A stretch of 11,317 bases of DNA. Source: JBKBXU01 sp046313675. Lineage in GTDB: Bacteria; Bacteroidota; Bacteroidia; Cytophagales; Cytophagaceae. The stretch lies in the NCBI GenBank assembly GCA_046313675.1, contig JBKBXU010000142.1, positions 1 through 11,317 of the forward strand, given 5' to 3'. The notes below the pieces were generated by a model. That model saw only the letters and a list, made by a program, of their open reading frames with translations. It had not been told where the DNA came from and searched no databases. Made by a program: the position numbers and the translations under genes. The first letter of the stretch is position 1. Each line of letters starts with the position of its first letter. Below, one piece after another: positions 6,150 to 11,317 of this stretch.

Positions 6150-7142
6150 ATGCAATTTATTTCCAATTTAGCCATATCCAGATTAATACCCAAGGGGCGC
6201 CTTGCGAATGTGCTTATTAAATTTTTTGTATTTAGTTTTCTACTGATTTATATAGGCCGGGTTATACTCCAAAAAAACTTGTTCTTGAATGATTTCTGGA
6301 GCATGTTGTCGGAAGTAAGTGGCTATGCTATACCTGTCTTAGTTGCCGTTGTGTTGTTGATTCCTGTTAATTGGGGATTGGAAGCATTAAAGTGGCAGTT
6401 TCTGGTTCGCAAGATTGAAAAAATCAGTTTCCTGAAAGCTTATCGTGGTATACTTACCGGTGTATCGTTTGGACTTGCTACTCCACATGGAATCGGAGAT
6501 TATGCCGGCCGCATTCTGCAATTAAGCTCACAGGATAGGGTAAAGATGGTGGGGGCAGTGTTTTTGACAAGGATAGCGCAGTTTTTTGTTACATATTTCT
6601 TTGGAACCCTGGCTCTGCTGTATTTCATATCTTATGTGTATGTAACAGATGCTTTTCTAATACGGACTCTCGCCTATGTTCTGGCTTTATCCAATACATT
6701 CTTAATTGTGCTATTCTTCTTTCATAAAAACATTCTTTTTCTTCTTAAGGAAGTTAAACTGCTAAGACCCGTTTACAAATATTTTGAAATCCTTAATCAG
6801 TATTCAGGAAATGATATTTTGTGTGTGATCGGTTTATCGTTTTTAAGGTATATGGTTTTTTCTTGCCAATTTTTTGCTTTACTTTATTTGTTTAATGTCA
6901 GTACCAATGTAGTAATTCTGTTAACGGGAGTGAGTTTTATATTCCTGGTTAAGTCTATTGTGCCAACATTCTTTGATCTTGGAGTCAGGGAATCTTCGGC
7001 TTTATATTTTTTTGGATTTTTCAACACCAGTGAAGAAAGTATATTGTTTGCAAGTCTTCTGCTATGGGTGATAAATATATTATTTCCGGCCTTCATAGGC
7101 TTGTTTATGATATTTAAGATAAAATTTTTCAATAAGTGGTAG
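6150..7142 (+). CDS. Flippase-like integral membrane protein (LPG synthase TM region / UPF0104 family)
   Basis: The 330-residue protein is strongly hydrophobic. I see likely membrane segments near residues 23-41, 58-78, 98-114, 134-162, 171-191, 222-247, 254-272 and 296-322. Two motifs identify the family: TPHGIGDYAGR (111-121), the counterpart of the common P-x-x-x-G-E/D loop, and PTFFDLGVRESS (272-283), the counterpart of the late G-V-R-E loop. This domain forms the membrane part of MprF, where it flips lysyl-phosphatidylglycerol. Free-standing members are thought to move lipids or lipid-linked sugars. There is no lysyltransferase domain here, so aminoacylation of lipids is not expected. 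The next gene, a membrane glycosyltransferase, overlaps its end by 7 nt, which makes a glycolipid or polyprenyl-sugar substrate the better guess. It is the first gene of the five-gene run. Confidence 0.82.
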   Translation: MQFISNLAISRLIPKGRLANVLIKFFVFSFLLIYIGRVILQKNLFLNDFWSMLSEVSGYAIPVLVAVVLLIPVNWGLEALKWQFLVRKIEKISFLKAYRGILTGVSFGLATPHGIGDYAGRILQLSSQDRVKMVGAVFLTRIAQFFVTYFFGTLALLYFISYVYVTDAFLIRTLAYVLALSNTFLIVLFFFHKNILFLLKEVKLLRPVYKYFEILNQYSGNDILCVIGLSFLRYMVFSCQFFALLYLFNVSTNVVILLTGVSFIFLVKSIVPTFFDLGVRESSALYFFGFFNTSEESILFASLLLWVINILFPAFIGLFMIFKIKFFNKW

Positions 7143-8245
7143 CAGCGATCTATATCTTTATATCTGTTTTATACATTTGTTTTGTCTTTGTACTTATCTA
7201 TTTCTGGAGCCGTATACCGGCTTATAATCCTGCTTCGGCTCCTTCTTCCCTGTCATTGTCGGTGATTATCGCTATCAGAAATGAAGCTCAGAACCTGCCA
7301 TTCCTGCTAAATGACCTGGACATGCAAACTGAAAAGGAGTTTGAGGTGATCATAGTTGATGATCATTCGGATGATGGCAGCAAAGTAATTGCCGAGGATA
7401 TATTGCGAAATAGCCGGATTGCCAGATATAAGGTTATCTTAAATGCCGGGACGGGGAAAAAACATGCTATAAAAAGCGGAATAGCTGTTTGTGAAAGTGA
7501 AATAATTCTTACTACCGACGGAGATTGCAGGGTTCATCCTCGTTGGGTCGGGCTTATAGCTAAGTTTTTTGAAGAAAAGAACGCTGTAATGGTTATCGGT
7601 GCTGTAGGGTTTAAGTTTGAAAGGAGTTTTTTTTCAAAAATTCAGCAAATAGAGTTTGCAAGCCTTATTGGTACAGGGGCATCTTGTCTACGTGCCGGCT
7701 TTCCTAATATGTGTAACGGAGCAAACCTTGCCTATTCAAAAAAAGCATTCCAACAAGTTCATGGTTTTGAAGGGAATGAGGATGTCCCCTCAGGCGATGA
7801 TGAATTCTTGATGCATAAAATTTTTAAGCTATTTCCCGGCAAAGTCTTTTTTCTCAAAAACTCCGATTCCCTGGTGCTTACCAATGCCAATCAGGATTTG
7901 AAAAGTTTTTATAATCAACGGAAAAGATGGGGTGGAAAATGGGACAGGTATGCTTTTATCCATATAAAATTATTGGCACTTTTTGTTTTTTTGTATAACT
8001 TCTCATTGCTTGCAGGATTGTGTGCAGTTATAGGAGGATATATGAGTATTTATGTATATTTAATTCCATTAAGTTTAAAAATACTTGCTGAATTAGTATT
8101 TTTACGGAATATTTATAAACTTCAAACAAGGCCTTTTGATTTAATGAGTTTTTTGGCCTTACAAGTTGTATATCCATTTTATATTCTATTTTTCGGAATG
8201 ATGAGTAAAGTCGGAGGGTACAGTTGGAAAGGGAGAAATAATTAG
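7136..8245 (+). CDS. Membrane-anchored glycosyltransferase, GT2 family
   Basis: The 369-residue protein has one N-terminal membrane segment (about 2-24), a cytoplasmic GT-A domain (about 40-265) and three C-terminal segments (about 276-300, 302-322 and 338-356). The nucleotide-sugar site shows SVIIAIRNEA (42-51), the VDD pair at 75-76 and the DxD-type TTDGD with D128 and D130. The acceptor side has SGDDEF (219-224, with the acidic base candidate) and QRKRW (261-265), the Q-x-x-R-W motif seen in processive and some single-transfer GT2 enzymes. The donor and acceptor are not predictable. The start is GTG at 7136; no ATG precedes the catalytic domain, and a later start would remove the first membrane helix. 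The start lies inside the flippase gene (7-nt overlap), which suggests coupled translation and a shared lipid-sugar task. Confidence 0.9.
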   Translation: MVAAIYIFISVLYICFVFVLIYFWSRIPAYNPASAPSSLSLSVIIAIRNEAQNLPFLLNDLDMQTEKEFEVIIVDDHSDDGSKVIAEDILRNSRIARYKVILNAGTGKKHAIKSGIAVCESEIILTTDGDCRVHPRWVGLIAKFFEEKNAVMVIGAVGFKFERSFFSKIQQIEFASLIGTGASCLRAGFPNMCNGANLAYSKKAFQQVHGFEGNEDVPSGDDEFLMHKIFKLFPGKVFFLKNSDSLVLTNANQDLKSFYNQRKRWGGKWDRYAFIHIKLLALFVFLYNFSLLAGLCAVIGGYMSIYVYLIPLSLKILAELVFLRNIYKLQTRPFDLMSFLALQVVYPFYILFFGMMSKVGGYSWKGRNN

Positions 8246-8250
8246 TAAAT

Positions 8251-8508
8251 ATGACTGATATTGAATTTGATATTCTTGATGAGCTTTATTTTCTTACATC
8301 ATTTGATGAGTTGGCATCAAATCTGAAGGAGGAGGAAAACGTTCTTATTGGAGAACTTCAAAAAATGTTAAATAAAGGTTGGGTAAGGTGTATGGATGAT
8401 GTCTCGGAAGATGTAATGTTTACCCCCGTAATTACTAGTGAAAATATAAGAAAATATAAGTATCTTGCTACCAAAGAGGGGCTTTTTGCTCACAACAGTA
8501 GATCATAA
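8251..8508 (+). CDS. Unrecognised 85-residue protein, possible winged-helix fold
   Basis: I do not recognise this protein. It has no signal peptide and no membrane segment, and its first half is acidic. It begins MTDIEFDILDELYFLTSFDE, followed by a helix with ELASNLKEEENVL, then LQKMLNKGWVRCMDD and a more polar tail ending in KYLATKEGLFAHNSRS. The order helix, short helix, helix ending in L-x-K-G-W-V-R, then strand-like residues, resembles a small winged-helix domain such as MarR/PadR-type cores. This is inference from pattern only. It starts 5 nt after the glycosyltransferase stop and its stop overlaps the ABC permease start (TAATG). It is thus clearly part of the same transcript and is a real gene by context. 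It could be a regulator, a cytoplasmic adaptor of the permease, or a partner of the phosphatase. Confidence 0.75.
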   Translation: MTDIEFDILDELYFLTSFDELASNLKEEENVLIGELQKMLNKGWVRCMDDVSEDVMFTPVITSENIRKYKYLATKEGLFAHNSRS

Positions 8509-9743
8509 TGGTTGAAACTAAAATAAAAAGTCCATCCTATTACGTAAAAAAGCGACTCTGGAAAAATAAGCCGGCAGTATTCGGGCTTATTATTATAGCG
8601 CTGGCACACCTAATGGCAATTTTAGGATATCTGATCATGCCTGATCAGACACCAAATGCTAACGACGGCTCGGCTCTGATTAAAAAGAAACCCATGGGCT
8701 TTGAGGTAGATCTGATAAAGACTATTAAAACCCGCAAGATTGAGAAGGTTAATTTTCTTGCTAAAATGTTTGTGGGACAGGAAAGCGAATACATCTTGCT
8801 TCCTGTTAATGAATGGCAATTGAATGATTTAACCGTTTATTACTCAGTGTATGGTAGGGAAACAGAAATAGATTCTGCGAATATTATCCCGATGGTTCTG
8901 CCTATTTATTCAGGATTCTCTGACAAATTTCCTTTTGACAACAATTATCGGGTACTGGGTAATGAGGTTCAATACCTTGATTTAAATGAGCGTATACAGA
9001 AAATATCCAAAGACGATCTGGTGGCAACGTTTAAATCAAAAAACCATGAAAGACGTAAGTTCTTGTTTGGTACCGACAAAGCCGGAAGGGATATTTTAAG
9101 CCGCTTATTATTTGGATCCCGTATCTCCTTATCCATAGGATTTATTTCTGTTTTAATATCGGTCGTGGTTGGGGTCACTTTAGGTGCTTTGGGCGGGTTC
9201 TTTGGAGGTAAAGTTGATAACCTTATAATGTGGTTTATGACCGTGGTTTGGTCAATTCCAGGTATAATGCTCGTTATTGCTATAAGCCTTGCTTTACAAA
9301 GTAAAGGGGTATGGGTAGCATTTGTCGCAGTTGGGCTGACCATGTGGGTGGAAGTTGCCAGAGTAGTGCGTGGACAGATTATGAGTATAAAAGAAAAATT
9401 ATTTGTCGAAGCTGCCTATGCACTTGGTATTGGCAGTATTCAAATTATTTTTAAACATATACTTCCCAATATCCTTGGCCCTTTGATCGTTATTGCTACA
9501 TCCAATTTTGCTTCAGCGATCCTTATAGAGGCAGGTTTGAGTTTCCTTGGCTTGGGAGTACAGCCACCCATGCCGTCCTGGGGCATGATGGTATTTGAAG
9601 GATATACCTCTATTGGTTCAAAAGACAGTGCTTACCTGGTTGTATTGCCAAGTGTAGCAATTAGTGTTTTAGTATTGGCATTTAATTTATTTGGAAACGG
9701 TTTAAGAGACGCTTATGATCCCAAAACCGCAGTTAAGTGGTAA
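8508..9743 (+). CDS. ABC transporter permease, OppC/DppC type, with enlarged N-terminal part
   Basis: Inner-membrane permease subunit of a peptide/nickel-type ABC importer. An N-terminal OppC_N-like segment (KKRLWKNKPAVFGLIII, 14-30) leads into the first membrane helix (about 24-44). A long, mostly polar stretch (about 45-185) follows, then the conserved FGTDKAGRDILSRLLFGSR block (187-205). The transmembrane domain (about 205-400) carries the EAA loop that docks on the ATPase (EAAYALGIGS at 301-310 through HILP at 317-320) and SFLGLGVQPPMPSWG (345-359). The protein has 411 residues against roughly 300 for E. coli DppC, the excess being the 45-185 stretch, which is expected to face the periplasm. 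No DppB partner, ATPase or binding protein is in the window, so they must be encoded elsewhere. The substrate is unknown. It overlaps the small gene by 1 nt and the phosphatase gene by 29 nt. Confidence 0.92.
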   Translation: MVETKIKSPSYYVKKRLWKNKPAVFGLIIIALAHLMAILGYLIMPDQTPNANDGSALIKKKPMGFEVDLIKTIKTRKIEKVNFLAKMFVGQESEYILLPVNEWQLNDLTVYYSVYGRETEIDSANIIPMVLPIYSGFSDKFPFDNNYRVLGNEVQYLDLNERIQKISKDDLVATFKSKNHERRKFLFGTDKAGRDILSRLLFGSRISLSIGFISVLISVVVGVTLGALGGFFGGKVDNLIMWFMTVVWSIPGIMLVIAISLALQSKGVWVAFVAVGLTMWVEVARVVRGQIMSIKEKLFVEAAYALGIGSIQIIFKHILPNILGPLIVIATSNFASAILIEAGLSFLGLGVQPPMPSWGMMVFEGYTSIGSKDSAYLVVLPSVAISVLVLAFNLFGNGLRDAYDPKTAVKW

Positions 9744-10950
9744 GGAAGAACTTGAAAAGACTATTCATCTGAAGGAACTTGAGTTGAACTCACTGCTTGA
9801 GGTGACTCAGGCAATTAACTCCAATCTTCCTGAAAGTTCTTTATATAAAATTTTCCAGTTTACTTTAATCGCAAATCTTCAAATTCAGAAACTTGCTCTA
9901 TTCGTTTTGGATGACTACTGGGAGTGTAAGGTTTGTTATGGATTGCCTGTAAAACTGAGTAAAGAGTTTATCACAGAGGATATTCTATGCTTAAAGTCCA
10001 TAGCAGAGGTTAAAAAGTCAAAAGGAGCGCTAGATGTCTTTGATGTTGTAATAACAATACTTCACAAGGAAAAAATCCTTGCATATGTATTTGTAGGGGA
10101 TACAAGAAAGAATCAGGAGAAAGAAAGTTGTATTGATCTTTCATTTGTTCAGACCTTATCAAGTATTCTGTTAGTAGCTATTGAAAATAAAAAGTTCTCA
10201 AGAAAAGAACTTCAGCAGGAAGCCCTGAAAAAAGAGCTTTCAATTGCCAGAGATGTTCAGTCTCAATTTATTCCCAAAGAATTACCTTCCACTGATAGAA
10301 TAAGCATTAAAGCTACTTATCTTCCTCATCAAACGATTGGAGGGGATTATTACGATTATATTGAAATTGATAAAGATAAATTCCTGATTTGTATAGCAGA
10401 TGTGTCAGGTAAAGGAATACCTGCAGCTCTTTTGATGTCCAATTTTCAAGCTTCTTTAAGGGCTTTAATTCGTCAGACAAATGATCTGATTCAGATATTT
10501 CATGAGTTAAATCATTTAACGATGAATAATTCGAAAGGGGAGCGTTTTATTACGTTTTTTGCGGCGATTTGTGATCTTGATAAAAAGGAAATTGAATACA
10601 TCAATGCAGGCCATAACCCTTCGGTTTTAATTTCAGGGAATGGAGAGGAAACTCTTCTTGATAAAGGGACGACTATTCTTGGTGCTTTTCCACAACTTCC
10701 GTTTATTGAAAAACAGGTTGTTGGTTTTACGGCTGGATCCATACTTCTTACCTATACTGATGGAATAACTGAAACTATAAATCATGAAAATGAAGAGTTT
10801 GGTTTTGATCGCCTTAAAGCATTTATAAGTAAAAAAGGTAAATATGATGCTGCCGAGCTACATGAAAATATTTTGAAGGAATTAGATGTTTTCAGAGGAG
10901 ATAATGTCTATGCAGACGACATTTCCATGTTGACCTGCTATTTTAAATAG
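9715..10950 (+). CDS. SpoIIE/RsbU-type PP2C serine/threonine phosphatase with GAF-like N-terminus
   Basis: The 411 residues form a short helix (about 10-32), a GAF-like sensory domain (about 35-155), a linker coiled coil (about 156-182) and a PP2C_SIG domain (about 185-411). The metal-binding aspartates are all visible: D211 in IGGDYYD, D229 in DVSGKG, D349 in YTDGITE, and D401/D402 in ADDISML. INAGHNPSVLI (296-306) and LGAFP (322-326) are further family motifs. Such phosphatases usually dephosphorylate STAS-domain anti-anti-sigma proteins in partner-switching pathways, and the GAF-like part senses a signal. No anti-sigma kinase or STAS protein is in the window, so the target is unknown. The ATG at 9715 lies 29 nt inside the permease gene; no later ATG or GTG would keep the N-terminus intact, so the overlap is accepted. 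It ends the five-gene run. Confidence 0.92.
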   Translation: MIPKPQLSGKEELEKTIHLKELELNSLLEVTQAINSNLPESSLYKIFQFTLIANLQIQKLALFVLDDYWECKVCYGLPVKLSKEFITEDILCLKSIAEVKKSKGALDVFDVVITILHKEKILAYVFVGDTRKNQEKESCIDLSFVQTLSSILLVAIENKKFSRKELQQEALKKELSIARDVQSQFIPKELPSTDRISIKATYLPHQTIGGDYYDYIEIDKDKFLICIADVSGKGIPAALLMSNFQASLRALIRQTNDLIQIFHELNHLTMNNSKGERFITFFAAICDLDKKEIEYINAGHNPSVLISGNGEETLLDKGTTILGAFPQLPFIEKQVVGFTAGSILLTYTDGITETINHENEEFGFDRLKAFISKKGKYDAAELHENILKELDVFRGDNVYADDISMLTCYFK

Positions 10951-10969
10951 GCTTATTTAGGGTGCGCAG

Positions 10970-11016
10970 AAAAATGCCTAAAGTATTGATTTGAAATACC
11001 ATACTTGGCATTTTTT
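10970..11016 (+). terminator. Terminator hairpin after the phosphatase gene
   Basis: AAAAATGCC (10970-10978) pairs with GGCATTTTT (11007-11015). Inside it AAGTAT (10981-10986) pairs with ATACTT (11001-11006), leaving a 2-nt bulge and a 14-nt loop. A T6 run (11011-11016) closes the right arm and an A5 run opens the left. It can therefore act on plus-strand transcripts and perhaps also on minus-strand ones. It begins 19 nt after the stop codon and marks the end of the five-gene unit. Confidence 0.75.
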
Positions 11017-11262
11017 AAAATTAGTACAAAGTTTTTAGTTATTCTTTACCTTTCCGTGCATCGGCGAACTTAAAAATCTGATAAAACGATGTATTTGGAC
11101 TAGCCACAAGTGCACAATCTACTTTATGGCCTCACATTCGAAGTATTTCAATACGTTGCGTATCTGCACACTTGTGACTTTTTCAGCAGGCACTATTTCT
11201 ACTTTGTCACTTTAAAAAAACAGTAACATTACTTGTATAAATGGTTGATATTTATTATTTTA
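11017..11262. other. Gene-less stretch with broken coding-like frames and nested inverted repeats
   Basis: No intact gene is supported here. On the minus strand two adjacent frames read like protein: 30 codons at 11119-11211 (with PAEKVTSVQIRNVLKYFE) and 27 codons plus stop at 11039-11122 (with DCALVASPNTSFYQIFKFAD). They are joined only by a one-base frame shift near 11119-11122. On the plus strand a frame stays open over 11039-11215 and contains a 29-residue ATG-started ORF at 11126-11215. Base composition up to about 11200 is more gene-like than the AT-rich DNA after it. Inverted repeats include CACAAGTG (11105-11112) with CACTTGTG (11169-11176), and ATACG with CGTAT around TTG (11151-11163). 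It may be the remnant of a decayed gene, an insertion-sequence end or a structured repeat; none of these can be settled by eye. Confidence 0.4.
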
Positions 11263-11292
11263 ATGTTGTTATTTAGGGTTGGAAGTGACAAA
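11203..11292. repeat. 10-bp inverted repeat around an AT-rich gap
   Basis: TTTGTCACTT (11203-11212) and AAGTGACAAA (11283-11292) are perfect reverse complements, 70 nt apart, flanking a very AT-rich segment. They may be binding sites for a dimeric regulator of the gene that seems to start at 11263, or ends of a small mobile unit. A chance match is also possible at this length. Confidence 0.3.
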
Positions 11293-11317
11293 TATCCATT
11301 GCCACGAAGAGAATTGT
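11263..11317 (+). CDS. Possible start of a plus-strand gene, cut by the right edge
   Basis: An ATG at 11263 opens 18 codons that stay open to the edge, reading MLLFRVGSDKYPLPRREL. The residues look protein-like and the upstream 45 nt are AT-rich as expected for a promoter, but no exact TAnnTTTG box is seen. The product is not recognisable from so few residues. A minus-strand gene end in the same place (stop codon near 11275) is an alternative reading. Confidence 0.25.
   Translation, partial: MLLFRVGSDKYPLPRREL

Noticed and set aside
8969..9343. 124-codon open frame on the minus strand
   Set aside because: It is antisense to the well-supported ABC permease core and has a low-complexity T/P/N/K-rich content typical of a shadow frame.
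1..11317. CRISPR arrays, tRNA or rRNA genes, complete insertion sequences, toxin-antitoxin or defence genes
   Set aside because: No regularly spaced direct repeats, no tRNA-like cloverleaf with conserved loops, no rRNA stretches and no intact transposase or defence-type gene were seen on either strand.

Overview
The window looks like a chromosomal segment of a Bacteroidota bacterium, probably a Cytophagales-like lineage. The DNA is AT-rich, start codons mostly lack a clear Shine-Dalgarno sequence, and the intergenic gaps carry exact TAnnTTTG boxes, the -7 element of the Bacteroidota primary sigma factor. The gene neighbourhood (leucyl aminopeptidase, pdxA, then a YceD/DUF177 gene) and the protein sequences fit this. 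The phylum is an inference from these signs, not from a database search.

Region 1 (1-2727, minus strand) reads from right to left: an M17 leucyl aminopeptidase, pdxA (pyridoxal 5'-phosphate synthesis) 2 nt behind it, and the 5' end of a YceD/DUF177 gene that runs off the left edge and has its own -7 box. Region 2 (2728-2827) is a divergent promoter gap, with one -7 box for the aminopeptidase and one for rsmA. Region 3 (2828-5531, plus) holds rsmA (16S rRNA dimethylation), overlapped by a D-2-hydroxyacid (phosphoglycerate-type) dehydrogenase. Next come a strong hairpin with a T-tract placed directly after a -7 box, greA (transcript cleavage factor), and a HIT-family hydrolase overlapping greA by 1 nt. 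A 16-bp inverted repeat separates HIT from the convergent ruvC.

Region 4 starts at the ruvC/flippase junction, where two divergent start codons lie only 2 nt apart. From 6150 to 10950 (plus) there is a tightly packed five-gene run: a flippase-like membrane protein (LPG synthase TM family), a membrane GT2 glycosyltransferase with a GTG start, a small unrecognised winged-helix-like protein, an OppC/DppC-type ABC permease with an enlarged N-terminal periplasmic part, and a SpoIIE/RsbU-type PP2C phosphatase with a GAF-like N-terminus. The junctions overlap by 7 nt, are separated by 5 nt, overlap by 1 nt and overlap by 29 nt, so the five genes are very likely co-transcribed. A terminator hairpin follows at 10970-11016.

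Region 5 (11017-11317) has no convincing complete gene. It contains coding-like but broken reading frames, a set of nested inverted repeats, and perhaps the first 18 codons of a plus-strand gene at the right edge.

Most of the window is ordinary housekeeping. The best candidates for something new are the greA leader hairpin, the possibly leaderless rsmA transcript, the mixed envelope/signalling operon with its unknown small protein, and the structured, relic-like DNA at the right end.
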